Below, one piece after another: positions 29,673 to 41,822 of a stretch of DNA of 64,000 nucleotides. Numbering within the stretch: the first letter of the stretch is position 1; every line of letters starts with the position of its first letter. Source of the DNA: Syngnathus acus (lineage: Eukaryota > Chordata > Actinopteri > Syngnathiformes > Syngnathidae). The stretch is from the NCBI RefSeq assembly GCF_901709675.1, contig NC_051103.1:111501-175500 (forward strand), in the 5' to 3' direction. The position numbers and the translations under genes are program-made. A model generated the notes under the pieces. That model ran no database searches and was not told the DNA's origin. It worked only from the letters and a program-made list of their open reading frames with translations.

Positions 29673-31324
29673 CAGTATACATATACAAAACGATCCAAGA
29701 AATCACCAAGTACGTCATTAATCATAGCCTGGAATACAGCGGGTGCATTGGTGAGGCCAAACGGCATCACTAAATATTCAAAGTGTCCTTTGGGAGTATT
29801 AAATCCCGTTTTCCATTCATCCCCCTCCCGGATGCGCACTAGGTGGTATGCGTTGCGCAAATCTAGCTTGGTAAACACCTGAGATTGTTGCAGTTGGTCA
29901 AAAACGGTTGTCATGAGAGGAAGGGGGTATCTGTTCTTATTCGTGATTTGATTGAGTGGGCTATAGTCGATGCAGGGGCTTAGGGTACTGTCTTTCTTGT
30001 CCACAAAAAAGAATCCTGCCCCTGCAGGGGAAGATGATGGTTTAATTAGACCTGCTTTAAGAGACGCATCAATATAGTCAGTCAGGGCCTGTTTTTCAGT
30101 TGCCGAAAGAGAATAAAGCCGCCCCTTGGGTATGGTGGAGCCGGGTAAGAGCTCAATAGCGCAATCATATGGACGATGGGACGGTAGAGAGGTGGCCTTC
30201 ACCTTATTGAATACATCTGCGAGTTGGTGATAACAATCTGGCACTCCGGTCAGGCCTAGGGTTTCTGGGTCTATGGCGGAGGAAGCATAAACATGGTCAG
30301 GTTCACTTTTAGAGGCCATCGGGAGGTTAGATTTGAGACATGAAATTTTGCAATGTAATCCCCATCCCCTTATCTCTCCGGTTTTCCAGTCTATGGTTGG
30401 GTTGTGCCATTTTAGCCATGGGTATCCGAGGATAAGGGCGTTCATAGGGGAGTTTACTACATACAAATTTAATTTCTCATGATGGTTGTCAAAAAACAGG
30501 GTGATGGGCTCGGTTATGTTAGTGATATCAAAAAGCGCTTCTCCATTTAGCACTGTAGCTTTCACGGTCGTGTTTAACAGTTCAGACTTGACCCCCAATC
30601 TTCGAGCAAATGACCAGTCAATCAAACTCTCATCAGCCCCAGAGTCTATTAGCACTCCAATTTCAGTGTATTTTCCTAGGTGAGTAATAATGCCAATGGG
30701 TAGGTCCCGAACCTTCTGATTGGTGGCAGAAAAACTACTCACCATCAGGTCTTTCTTCACCAGGCAGGAGGGGAGGATTTGTCCTTGCGCACCGCAATAA
30801 AAACATCTACCCTCCTGGCGTCAGCGCTAGCTTTCCTCCTCGGTTAACCGGGCTCTGCCCAACTGCATGGATTCGATCCGGGGGTATGGTTGAGTCTGGT
30901 TCGGCGTGAGGTGGTGCGCCCCGAGGAGCGAAGATACGGCCACTGATGTGTGAGAGAGCGCAGGTGCATTCCTGGATGCGCGCTGCCTCTTCCATTCCTG
31001 TAGGCGATTATCCGTGCGAATGGCTAGGGCGATGAGAGTGTCGAGGTCGGTGGGGAGGTCGAGGGGGATGAGTTGATCTTGGATGGGCCCCAAAAGGCCC
31101 CTGAGAAAGATATCATACAAGGCCGTGGGGTTCCACCCGCTTTCCGCAGCCAGAGTGCGGATGCGGATCGCATAGTCCCCAACAGACTCACGACCCTGGG
31201 TCAGCCGGCATAGTTCCCGAGCCTTCTCCTGGTCTGAGGAGATTGGATCGAACACCATACCTCTATGAAGGCGTGGAGATAATGACGTGTCGGAATCCCT
31301 AGCCCATTCGGTGGTCGCCCACAT
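29673..31324 (-). pseudogene. Sushi chromovirus fragment 2 (Gag-protease-RT)
   Basis: Minus-strand copy of the same family as 17647-23706. Gag part 30827-31324 (DPISSDQEKARELCRLT, IRTDNRLQEW), a zinc knuckle FYCGAQGQILPSC whose His is replaced by Gln, protease LIDSGADESLIDW, then RT to RFVYVY, cut just before the YLDD catalytic motif. The frame 29618-30760 is open for 380 codons. It lacks the two frame errors seen in the first copy between protease and RT, so the two together show the ancestral frame there. LTRs, RNase H and integrase are missing. Confidence 0.85.
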
Positions 31325-31348
31325 ATATATATATATATATTATTTTAT
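31325..31348. repeat. TA microsatellite
   Basis: A short run of TA repeats marks the junction between the sushi fragment and LINE B. Confidence 0.8.
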
Positions 31349-31349
31349 A

Positions 31350-32395
31350 TTGGTCCACGGACAAACAAAACATTCAAGTAAACAATACAAAAAGTAAAAA
31401 CAAGAAGGCACATACAATGAATAAATAAGAGCAATGAATAAACAACAAATAAATAAATAAGAGCAACATGGTTGAAATGGAGCAATTGTGCATACAGCAG
31501 ACAGTCAGAATATAGCGCAAAAGTACAGGAGGAGTAGTGCAAGGCAGCCAACGTGGCCCAATAGGCCGGGACGTTATGCAGCCGAGGGTGGAGGGGGGAG
31601 AGAGTTCAGGATCCTAACAGCCTGGAGTATGAAGCTGTTGGTGAGTCTGGTGGTGCAGGAGCGCAGGCTTCTGTACCTCGTCCCAGAGGGCAGTAGATCA
31701 AACAAAGTGTGAGCGGGGTGACTCACGTCACTCACAATCGAGGTCGCCTTGCGTGTGAGATGGGAGGTGTAAATGTCCTTCAGGGAGGGGAGTGAAGCAC
31801 CAATAATACCAATAACCACTATGCGCTGCAGGGCCTTCATGTTGTATTCAGTGCAGCTTCCACCCCACACAGCGATACAACTGGAGAGGACGCTCTCAAT
31901 GGTGTCACTGTAGAATGTGGTCATGATGGCTGGTGGAGCACTTGCTCGCCTGAGTTTTCGCAGGAAGTACTGGCGGCGCTGAGCTTTCTTCGCCAGTGAT
32001 GCAGTGTTGGTGGTCCAGGAGATGTCTTCACTGATGTACACCCCCAGGAATCTGGTGCTGCTCACTCTCTCCACCACAGCACCGTCGATGGTCAGTGGCA
32101 GGTGTTGGGTGTGACCTTCCGGAAGTCAACAACAATCTCCTTGGTCTTGCTGACGTTCAGAAGGAGGTTGTTGTCCCTGCACCATGTGGTCAGAAGGTTG
32201 ACCTCCGACCTGTATTGAGTCTCGTTGCCCTTGGTGATGAGACCCACCAGAGTCGTGTCGTCAACAAATTTCACAATGCGGTTGTTGCTATAGGTTGGAG
32301 TGCAGTCATGCGTCAGCAGGGTGAAGAGCAGCGGACTGAGCACGCTGCCTTGGGGCCCCCCGTGCTCAGCGTGATGCTGCTTGAGATAATGCCAC
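31350..32395 (-). mobile_element. Rex1-type LINE B, longest copy
   Basis: Minus strand. Frames 32092-32343 (HDCTPTYSNNRIVKFVDDTT; the catalytic FADD reads FVDD) and 31574-32077 (FLGVYISEDISWTTNTASLA, FLRKLRRASAPPAIMTTFY, LLPSGTRYRSLRS). The 3' UTR runs to about 31350. An early [10 protein letters not shown]-type block is frameshifted. It is 5'-truncated within RT, so only motifs after the thumb border are present. Confidence 0.8.
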
Positions 32396-32877
32396 CCACA
32401 AACCTTAATGGAATCCTTCCATTAAAATGAGTGGCCCAAGGAAAAGAAAGGTGGACACTGAGTGCCGAGTGTTTAAAAAAAGAGTGAACAATTTGGCTCC
32501 ACCTACGTGTGTGCGCAGACGTTCAGCCACATGAACGTCAACAAAGCCCGTCACAGATCTAGGTTATCCTAAGAATTACCACAACAAATTTTACTCCAGA
32601 CCATGATGCACTTGCAAAAAAGGGAGACCAACAATCCTATTGATTTCTTTATTACTTTATTTAGATCTTAGATGATTCTTCAAGATGATGTATTTGGTCA
32701 GAATGTTTGCCGTTTGATGTGATTTCGCCTCATTAGATAAACATATTTCATAAATCTGACCTGCAGGCGCTGAAGTGATGGAAACTATTATTCATAATAA
32801 CAGTGTCGTATATAATGAGAATCACTGATAGTACTTTTTTGGTGAAATACATTTTCAATGCTGTTAATAAATGCATT
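32396..32877 (+). other. Possible hAT transposase N-terminus, then unclassified
   Basis: ATG at about 32429 opens MSGPRKRKVDTECRVFKKRV, similar to the first residues of GTF2IRD2/ZBED-like hAT proteins; the frame breaks within 35 codons and no zinc finger follows. The rest to 32877 holds nothing I recognise. Confidence 0.4.
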
Positions 32878-35800
32878 AGTTAGAGCAACGCTGGCGTCTG
32901 GATTGTTGACTGCCGCTTCTACCCCGAACCGTGTCCGCTATTTGTTTGTCCCCTGTCTGTTTTGTGTTTCCCGTTTTAAGTGTGCCCGTTTTTTCTTTTA
33001 TTTTTCTCGCCTTTTCACCTGCCCACCGCGTATCTCTGGAGCTCTGCTTGCACCTCTCTGTTCCCGCTCCCTCTGACTACGAGCTACGCTAGCCAGCTAA
33101 CCAACCCACCACCGGACCCTCCTACCTCCCGGCTCTGAGCCTGTTGCTGCTCGCGCTTGGCTCGGCAAACGGCTTCAACCCAACTTTCTGGCCACTTGGC
33201 CGGCGTCCTCGGGGGGAGCACCCGCTCACTGCGAGCTCGCCGGTCGTGGCTCGGCTGTGTGCCGCCATGACACACTGGGGCTTGCCGTTTGCAGGGGTAC
33301 AGTCGGGATTGACCAACACCACCACCCACTCCACCAACATCACGACTCGGTCCACTGCTGCTTCCATGCATTTCACTGCCTACCAACTTCTAGCTAACCA
33401 GCTACTAGCCACTTCTCCCATTTTATCTGGATTATTCCCAGCTGCTGTCACGTCTCATCTCCTCCATGAATTATCACTTCTGCTACTCCGGGCTTCTATT
33501 CCACCAACTTCTCGTCCAATTGTCTACACAGCTGCTGATCTTCATCATCTCAACAATAAGCAACGTCTCCCTGCTGCTGCTGCCGCAGCTGCCACCAAGG
33601 CTGGGATCCTCCGCCGTCGCCGCTTCATCCACCGTAGCTCCGGACTATCTTTTAACCGACATTTACCTGATGGCTCACCCATCCCTTCTTTCTGGACTAC
33701 CTCTCGCCCCCCCACCGTCACCCCCACCTCCCGTACTGGCAACATCAATAATCTCCGCTCCCCCACCCCCGCTCCTTCATCCATCTCCCTCGCGCTGCTG
33801 AACTGTCGCTCCCTCTCCAACAAATCACGCGTTATTTTCGAACTACTATTGGACAATAACTTGGATCTGCTCCTTCTCTGTGAAACATGGCAACACCCCC
33901 TGGACTTTTTTACTCTCAAGCCACTCCGTCCAACTACAGCTACATCGCCAAACCCCGCCTCTCTGGGTGAGGAGGTGGTATTGCTGTCCTCCATAAGCGG
34001 TCCCTACCCAGCACTGAACACCCTGGATATAGTATGCTCCTCCTTTCCACTCACATCCAACCCCCGTCCTCTCACCTTTCCACTGTCAGATCATCTCTGC
34101 ATCCTCTTCTCCGCCCCTCGACCCTCGCCTCATAAATCCACAAAACGCACCATCTCCTACTGCAACATCAAGACTGTAAACCCAATCACGCTTTGCCAGC
34201 TCTTATCCTCTGTCCTTCCCTCCGACCCCACTCCTTCCTCCCCTGATGACCTTGCCACCATGCTCAACAACATCCTTTCTGACTCCCTTGATTCCCTAGC
34301 CCCCTGGAAAACGTCCTCTGTTACATTCACTAACTCTGCCCCTTGGTACACCCCGGAACTCCGCTCCATGAAACAAACGCCTCTACAAAAGAACCCGCCT
34401 CACCGTCCATGCCGAAACCTGCAAACAACACATCTCCTCCTATCGTGATGCTCTTCTTGCTGCTTACTTCTCATCTCTCATTAATAACACCAACCGGAAC
34501 CCCCGCATACTGTTCTCCACTGTCAACAATTTGCTCCAGCCACCGGCCACCAAGCCAACCTCCTCACCCGCCCTCTGTAACTCCTTCCTTGTCAACTTTA
34601 ACAACAAAATCGCCCAAATCAACAGTTCTCTGACCGGCACCATCAATAACTCCTCCTCCCCCACCTCCCCTGCTCTACTGCCACCCCTTCCTGACCTCCT
34701 GCCCTTCCCCTCTCTCACTGCCTTCTCCCTTGTTGACTCCTCCACCATCCTAGACATCATCACCGCATCCAAGACCTGCTCTCTCGACCCCCCTTCCTAC
34801 GACCTTAACTAAGGCCTGCCTCCCTGTCCTCCTCCCTCACCTCACCACCCTTTTTAATCAGTAACTATCCCTTGGCCACTTTCCCACTGTCTATAAATTT
34901 GCAGCCATCACCCCCGTCGTCAAAAAGCCCACCTTGGACCCACTCAACCTCTCCAACTACCGTCGCATCTCCAACCTTTCATTCCTTTCCAAAACCCTTG
35001 AACGCATTGTCTCCGCCCAACTCCACACCCATCTCCAGTCCAACAACCTCTATGAACCCTTCCAGTCCGGATTCCGCCCACTTCACAGCACCGAAACAGC
35101 TCTTGTTAAAGTCACCAACTCATTTCTGCAGACTCTGGTGCCCTCAACATCCTACTACTACTTGACCTTAGCGCAGCCTTTGACACTGTGAACCATTCCA
35201 TCCTCCTCCAAAGGCTGCGCCAACTAGGTGTTGAGGGCACTGCACTCGACTGGCTCACCTCCTATTTCGCCAACAGAAACCAGTTCATCTCTCGCTCCGG
35301 TCACACATCCATCCTCTCCCCAGTTACACAAGGGGTCCCCCAACGCTCAGTTCTTGGCCCCCTCCTATTCATCTGTTACCTATTTCCCCTTGGTAATGTC
35401 ATCCGCAAACTCAATCTGGACTTCCACTGCTACGCTGATGACACCCAGATCTATATACGTACCACACCAACCCGTAACCCTTCCCTCACCCACTTTGAAA
35501 CCTGCATCTCTACAATAAAAACATGGCTGACCCACAACTTTCTCAAACTCAACAGTGACAAAACAGAGCTCCTCCTCATAGGCACTAAATCCTCCCTTAA
35601 TAAAACTGGATCCATCACACTCACCATTGACTCCTCAAACATCACTCCCTCCCCTCTGGCACGCAACCTTGGCGTTATTTTTGACCCCACACTGTCCTTC
35701 CACCCTCATGTTAGCTCAGTTGTTAAGACCTCCTACTTCCACCTCCGACGCATCGCCAAAATCCGGCACTGCCTCTCTCTCCCTGCCGCTGAATCCCTCA

Positions 35801-36443
35801 TCCACGCCTTCATCTCATCCCGGCTTGACTACTGCAACTCCCTTCTCACTGGAATCACTGCTCACTCACTCCATAGACTTCAACGAGCCCAAAACTCTGC
35901 TGCCCGCCTCCTTACCCACACCCGGTCCCGTGAACACATCACTCCTGTTCTCCACTCTCTTCACTGGCTCCCCATTAAGGAGCGTATCATCTTCAAGATA
36001 CTCCTCCTCACCTTCAAAGCCCTTCACCACCTGGCTCCCACTTACCTATCCGACCTCCTTGTCCCCTACTGCCCCAACCGTCCCCTCCGATCCTCCAATA
36101 CTTCACGTCTGACAGTCCCAAAATCTAAACTCAAATCCTTCGGTGACAGAGCCTTCTCCTGCACATGACCCCGACTCTGGAACTCTCTCCCTCAGTCTGT
36201 CTGTGACTCACCCACACTCCCCATATTTAAGCCCCGTCTAAAAACGTACCTCTTCCCTCAAGCCTATGACCTCCCCTACCCATAACTGGTTTCCTCTTCT
36301 TAATTTTATCCCATTGTCTCTTCCCCGTCCCCCTCCCACTCCCCTCATGTATGTCTTTGCCTTGTTCCCTGTAAGCGTCTTTGGGTTTTTGAAAAGCGCT
36401 ATACAAATTTAATGAATTATTAATTATTATTATTATTATTTGT
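32878..36443 (+). mobile_element. L2 LINE, near full length
   Basis: The 5' end is defined by agreement with the derivative at 63690 (CGCTGGCGTC...GTTGACTGCCGCTTCT). The 3' end has the fish L2 terminus AAAAGCGCTATACAAATTTA plus ATT repeats. It contains an N-terminal Ser/Thr/Pro-rich region, an AP endonuclease with a central deletion, RT and a C-terminal region. It is the longest L2 in the window and serves as the reference for the three other copies. Confidence 0.85.
33144..36168 (+). pseudogene. L2 ORF: endonuclease remnant and reverse transcriptase
   Basis: Frame 33144-34448: basic, Ala/Ser/Pro-rich N-terminus, then endonuclease starting LALLNCRSLSNKS with LCETWQ; the middle of the domain is missing and it resumes at a SDH motif. 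After a frameshift at about 34375 the connector runs to 34812. RT motifs are LLLDLSAAFDTVNH, TQGVPQRSVLGP (Gly of PQG changed to Arg), CYADDTQIYI (catalytic Asp pair kept) and FLKLNSDKTELLLIG, open from 35188 to 36168. It ends in the L2-type RLDYCNSLLTGI and HWLPIKERI blocks. At least three frameshifts or stops. Confidence 0.85.
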
Positions 36444-36459
36444 TTTCAAAAAGCTTTTT

Positions 36460-36635
36460 TTGAATATCCATGCTTTACTACCTACTAAAAGTACAAACCT
36501 TTTATGCAATGACCTTTACATGTCATTTCTATTACTTCACACAAACACTACATCCATCTGCTCCTTGTCCGGCCCCCCGGTCTAAATTTAGAGCCAAATT
36601 CGGCCCGCCATTCAAAAAGTTTGCCCACCCCTGGT
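36460..36635. mobile_element. hAT MITE remnant
   Basis: Ends CCATTCAAAAAGTTTGCCCACCCCTG, preceded by GAGCCAAATTCGGCCCG, which I recognise as the right end of a common fish hAT MITE (CAGGGGTGGGCAAACTTTTT). The left end is not found. Confidence 0.6.
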
Positions 36636-36728
36636 ATGGGCACATGTTTGGTCGTAAGGATGTGAGAGCAGGTGTGTGTAGTGTACATGGGTGAGTCTTT
36701 GGGTGTGTTAACGTGATTCTTGTGTGTG

Positions 36729-36795
36729 TGATTATTGTATGAAGAATGTGAAGGGTGTGTGGTGTGTATGCGTGTATGCGTGCGTGTGTGTATGC

Positions 36796-36860
<65 letters not shown>

Positions 36861-36882
36861 CCTGCGTGTGTGTGTGTGTGGT
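36729..36882. repeat. GT microsatellite
   Basis: Imperfect GT/GC alternation followed by about 27 uninterrupted GT repeats (about 36799-36852) and a further GT run. Confidence 0.95.
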
Positions 36883-36899
36883 GTGTGATTCTGCAACAG

Positions 36900-37445
36900 A
36901 CAGAAATACAGCACGTAAGTCAACGCTCAACTTCTGACGTCACACAACACTAGTAGACGGCACACATTACATAAATAGTAACTGCGCGTGACGGTTCTGC
37001 TATACTAAATACCGCGATAAGACAAACGGCACAACAGTAGCCAGTACCAACAATGAAATGTATATATTCACTTTGTGTCAAAGACGCAGACGATCACAGC
37101 AACATACTCAGTCGATACCAGCAACCTTTAACTTACTGCTGCGCACAAGCTCCAACAATAACGATAAGCTGAGGTAACTCACGCGAGACCTGAGGCGCGG
37201 TGACGTAAGTTTCCAACATTTTAACATCAACATAGGAACTTTTCTAACAGCTATTTTTATTTTTCTTCTTTGTGACAGGGATTCGCTTTGGCCTGGGGAG
37301 TTAAGTTCATCATTCGCTTTAAAGATATCTGGCGTGTCTAGCGTTGTGAATGTAATGTCTAGAACCCGAATGTAAGACGACCCCCACTTTTTCAGTCTTA
37401 TTTCAATGCAAAAAACGCCGTCTTATATTTGGGCCAATACGGTAA
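36900..37445. other. Unclassified, ending in a MITE end
   Basis: The stretch 37372-37445 (TAAGACGACCCCCACTTTTT ... GTCTTATATTTGGGCCAATA with ACGGTA) is the terminal part of a widespread fish inverted-repeat element; its other end was not found. 36900-37370 contains nothing recognised. Confidence 0.45.
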
Positions 37446-38640
37446 TATTAAAATATGTCTATTGAACCTATGCAAAGGTGGAAATATTGCCAGTTTTGGT
37501 GCTTCAGACAGTAAGCCCAGTACTCGCTCTGAGCAGCTCACAGGTAAAGAAGAGACAGTCATCTATCACTGCATGGGATTGAATAGGCTATGAATATGCA
37601 TGAAACATTTGAAAAACAAAACATATATTTGACCATATAATTCTTTTGATATTGATTAAATGTGTTATTGTCGATAATATAATTATTATGCTGGTTGTTC
37701 TGACACTCCCAGCAGATGCAGAGTATACTGGCAAGACAAGTCCAGAGGACAGTTCAAGGGATAGGCCAACAGTCAGACTCAGAGAGACCTTTTGAATATT
37801 ATCGCCCTCATTCCAGAGATTTTGATTGGTTTTTCCGCTACCACCCACTACAAAACCCAAAGAAAGCCATTCCCATATTTTGCTTCCAAATATTTGGTGG
37901 GTGAACCCCTCCACAGCTGAGTCTTGGACCTGTCCAGGACTAAAAATATCCAGGGTGAGTGTTGTTGTGACTATTATGCTTATATTGGAGTGCATATTTG
38001 TTTTGAATCAGCCAAAAACATACAATTGTGTGTGCATGTGTGTGCGCACAAATGTGTTTTGCTTGTACCCATGCATTTAAGTGTGGGTGTGAACATGCAC
38101 GTGTTGGCAAGGCCAGGGTGGCCTGGTTACATAACTGACTCCTGGCCTGAAAAAATCTCCCAGTCCGGCCCTGTCGGGGGCTGCAAATTATTGTCCCGGG
38201 CGCCGCAGTTGGCCCACAGGCCGCAAATCTGAGACCCCTGATGTAGCTCCACCTTCATCTCATTAAATCCGTGAGCATTCATTGTTTGTACCACTAAAGT
38301 AAATTGAATTTAGTTAAATTCCTTTCCAGAAAAGCACATGACAGTCTTGGGATGTTTGCTTGCCATCTGAAGTGTTGGAGCAGCTGTATATTGTACATTT
38401 GTAAATAGTTTGATGTATCATGAATACTTGCTTGATTCTAATGTTCTTGGCAGTTGGTGTTAATGAGCTTTGCCTCGCTGGACCTTTGCATGCCCAATGC
38501 AAAGTAGACTGGTAAGATTTATTATTATTATTATTTATTAATATCTCATTATTTATTATTATTATTATTATTTTATTATTATATTATTTGTTCACTTGTT
38601 TGTTTGTTTACTAATGCCTTCAGATACGTTTATTTTTAAT
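37446..38640. other. Unclassified, with exon-like block and ATT repeats
   Basis: Between an acceptor-like CTGACACTCCCAG (ends about 37712) and a donor-like CAGG|GTGAGT (37954) lie 242 bases. They encode FEYYRPHSRDFDWFFRYHP-type sequence but with two in-frame stops, so it is at best a pseudo-exon. An ATT-rich microsatellite lies at about 38518-38590. Nothing else recognised. Confidence 0.3.
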
Positions 38641-38689
38641 AAGCAATATGGCAACACAAACCCTCCCCTTTATAAACATGGGAATAAGC

Positions 38690-39365
38690 ATTAACTAAAT
38701 AACTATCTCCCTCAGTGTTCTAAAATAATTGAGAAAACTTTTAATCAAAGGCTGGAGAAATTTATAGAAGACGACAATATTCTGTATGATAATCAATATG
38801 GCTTTTGCAAAAAGAAAACAATCATTCATGTGCTCACAGAATTCACTGAAGAACTAAAAGAATCCTTGGATAATGGGCGGCATAGCATAGGAATATTCTT
38901 GTACCTAAGGAAAGCTTTTGATGCCATAAACCATAACGTTCTATTTGAAAAGCTAAATGGGTATGGAATACAGGGTAAATCACTAAAATGGATAAAAAGG
39001 TATCTAAATAATAAACAACCATTTTTACAAATTGGTAATACTAGATCAAGTTTAATATCAATGGGGTTGGTTTTGGGGCCTAAACTGTTTATAATGTATA
39101 TAAATGACAATCCATGTGTGTGACAAACTTAAACTGGTAATGTTTGCACATGACACTACTGTAAATTGTTCTGGAAAGGGTCTACATATTTTGATTGATA
39201 CTGTAACTAAAGAATTGCCGAACCTCCAAATATGGTTCAATATCAACAGGTTTTCACTAAGCATAACAAAATTCATGGTTTTGGGGAGAAAGAACATCAA
39301 CAAGGAATTACAACTAACTATAAACGGATCACTCATTGAAAAAGTAAATGAAAATAACATGTTGG
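38690..39365 (+). pseudogene. AT-rich LINE reverse transcriptase fragment
   Basis: Reads CSKIIEKTFNQRLEKF, DNQYGFCKKK, LYLRKAFDAINHNVLFEKL (motif A; the usual LDLKKAF reads LYLRKAF, losing the catalytic Asp) and then SMGLVLGPKLF, where the VPQGS residues are missing. After a stop at 39121 the catalytic region reads FAHDTTVN (FADD altered). The base composition differs from all other LINEs here. Family not identified; the element is clearly old. Confidence 0.7.
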
Positions 39366-39717
39366 TGATTCTGGTCCACTATCCGGCATCTCAGGAGGGG
39401 GAAGCAGTGCACTGTTAACACTGTTTATGGTGGAGACAGTGTTCTGCCGACCTCGACTCGGGACGTCGTGAGTCGGTGGGGAGATTACTTCAAAGATCTC
39501 TTTAATTCCACCGACACACCTTCTAATTACCGAGGCAGGGCCTGAAGATGCTGTGGTGGACTCTCCAACCTCTGGGGTCAAAGTTACCGAGGTAGTTAAA
39601 ATGCTCCTTCGAGAAATGAGATCCACCCGCAGTTCTTAAATGCTCTGGATGTTGTGGGGCTGTCCTGGCCGACACGCCTATACAGCATTGCGTGGACATT
39701 GGGGACAGTGCCTCCTG
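39366..39717 (+). pseudogene. Rex3: Rex3 fragment 3
   Basis: Short plus-strand connector-to-RT fragment matching 27590-27945: CGGCATCTCAGGAGGGGGAA, then a GDYFKDLFNSTDTPS-type region and a TRLYSIAWTLGTVPP-type end in shifted frames. Both ends are cut. Confidence 0.8.
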
Positions 39718-40045
39718 CTTCAGCATCCAATTAGAGGGGTGCAACTTTCAGCTTGGAAGATTAGGTGTTTGCCTTTCTTGTTTACACCCATAAAAAGATC
39801 AAACAGGGGCTTGACAATGAAAGAATATCTGGGCACCAAGTGCTGATAGTAATTCAGCATCCCTAAAAAGGATCTCACTCGCTTTTGGGATGGGGTCACA
39901 TCATCAGACGTGAGGTCGGCAGTTTTCATATCCGTGATATTACTGGGGTCTGTCGACACCACTCTTGTCAATCACATGACCAAGAAACTTGACAGACCTT
40001 CTCAGAAGGAAGCCGTTTTTGGGAGCCAGCTTGAAGTTGTAGCTA
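39718..40045 (-). pseudogene. Ty3/gypsy RT-connection fragment
   Basis: The minus frame 39720-39971 has VRSFLGMLNYYQHLVPRYS and KPLFDLFMG, the RT-connection block of gypsy Pol. Upstream, in a shifted frame, it has LLRRSVKFLGHVIDKSGV. No LTR or catalytic motif remains. It is not the sushi family; it may belong to the group of the element at 47103-55215. Confidence 0.75.
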
Positions 40046-40368
40046 CACCATTTATAGTTGTTGCAAAGCAGTTTCCTCATCGGGCACTAACACCAAGAAA
40101 TTATCTGGCACACTGGGAGCAAATCCACTTGCGTTGGCAGGTGCTGCCTGCTGCTTTGGACCATGCCTGGTGTGCCTTTGAGATTTTGACTCCAAATCTC
40201 AAAATGTGACTTGGCCCCCCCAAAAAAAAATTACTTGGCGCATGAGTGAGTCCCCTCCCAGAAGACTGGGTATCGATGACTTCTCCCATAATGCTTTGAA
40301 GTTTAATTTTCCCTTTTGTCCCTTTTTTAATGTTCCAAAACAAAAAGCTGATTCTTGTGTGCATGTTA
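40046..40368. other. Unclassified
   Basis: No coding or repeat signal could be assigned; the last 160 bases are A/T- and C-run-rich. Confidence 0.35.
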
Positions 40369-41820
40369 CCGTATTTCTTGGACTAAAAGTCGCTCCGGAA
40401 TATAGGTCCCATTAGCCATAAAATGCACAATAACGTGAAAAAAAACATATATAAGTCGCTCCGGAGTATAAGTCGCATTTTGGGGGAAATTTTTTCAACA
40501 AAATCCAATACCAAGAACAGACATGAACGAGCAACAACAGGCTAAACGATAGGTATGCTAACGTGACATAAACACAAACGAAGAGCAGAAAACGGGCCTG
40601 ACGTAACATTCAGAGTTATTCAAAAAACTATTACATAAATAACACATTTATAAACCCATCTGTGTCACTCCAATTCATTAAATCCATTGATCGTCCTTTA
40701 TGTCAACAATGGGTGTGCACCGCTGACGGCGCTTGCACTTCAAAATATTCCACAGGCCCATATAACGATATATAAATTATATATCAAATAACAATTATAT
40801 AAGCTGTATATATATATATATATAATATTATCAAACCATCTGTGTCACTCCAAATCATTAAATCCATCGATCAAATTCCTCGTCCTTTGTCAACAACGCC
40901 GCGCGTGCGCCCTGATGTCAGCCTCGTCGTTATTCCACAGATCGAGGATATAACTACATTGTAGCGTTAACAAAGTACAAGGAAAGACGTGGGTTTGGTA
41001 AACGGCTCTTTATTTAATAAAACAAGAGTTCAACGAGCCAACAACTACTGAACTGTAACGATAAAATCATATACAAGTTGCTACACAAAATAAAATATAT
41101 CAAATAACTATAACATAAATAATTAACCGCCATACGGCCCCAAGCACCAGCGTCGACTTCCATCCCCGGAGGTGGCACTTCCAGCCACGGAGGGGGCTGG
41201 GAGTAGGACCGGGCGTGCGTAGGAGCAGTGTCCGACCCCCATCCACCGTCCCTGGACAGCCGGCCCCCGACATCCGACCACGGAGGTGGAAGAGAGCTCC
41301 GTTGAATAGGACCGAGCGTGCGTAAAAGCCATGTCCGAGCCCCATCCACCGTCCCCGGACAGCCACCTGGCCGAGCGCCGGCCCCCGACTTCCATCCACG
41401 GAGGTGAAAGAGAGCTCCGTAGACTAGGACTGGGCGTGCGTAAAAGCCATACGTTTTTCAAACCTTCTGTGTCACTCCAAATCATTAAATCCTTAAAACT
41501 CTTCGTCCTCCGTGTTACTTACAAACAAAGCCGCTAATGATGCCGGTAGTACGTGGGGCCCTTCGTCATCTTCGTCATCCCGTGATCGAATATTTGTCCT
41601 TTATGTAAACAACCGCCGCGCCGCGCCGCTGGCGTCACTTGAAATTCAGATTACAGTAATCCCTTGCTACATCGCGGTTCGTTTATCGCGGTTTCACTTT
41701 TTTTTATTTTTTTATTTTGAAAATTTATGAAAAAATTCACATATAAGTCGCTCCTCAGTATAAATCGCCCCCCCACCCAAACTATGAAAAAAAACGCGAT
41801 TTATAGTCCGAAAAATACGG
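40369..41820. mobile_element. TA-flanked inverted-repeat element
   Basis: The left end CCGTATTTCTTGGACTAAAA and the complement of the right end, CCGTATTTTTCGGACTATAA, agree at about 20 of 24 positions. TA lies on both outer sides (40367-40368 and 41821-41822). AAGTCGCTCC recurs near both ends. No transposase frame is seen. Target TA suggests a Tc1/mariner-type mover, but the terminal sequence alone does not settle the superfamily. The interior carries repeated blocks (see the separate entry), so it is a large non-autonomous element. Confidence 0.7.
40650..41535. repeat. Repeated blocks inside the TA-flanked element
   Basis: Two kinds of repeat. CATCTGTGTCACTCCAA plus TCATTAAATCC occurs at about 40658, 40837 and 41465. 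A GC-rich unit of about 105-118 bases with TAGGACCGAGCGTGCGTA recurs at about 41203, 41308 and 41426. The open frames across it are repeat-derived. Confidence 0.8.
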
Positions 41821-41822
41821 TA

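Noticed and set aside
36532-36953. His/Thr- and Cys/Val-repeat proteins
   Set aside because: They are translations of a GT microsatellite.
37713-37954. A functional host exon
   Set aside because: Acceptor- and donor-like edges exist, but the only plausible phase contains two stops.
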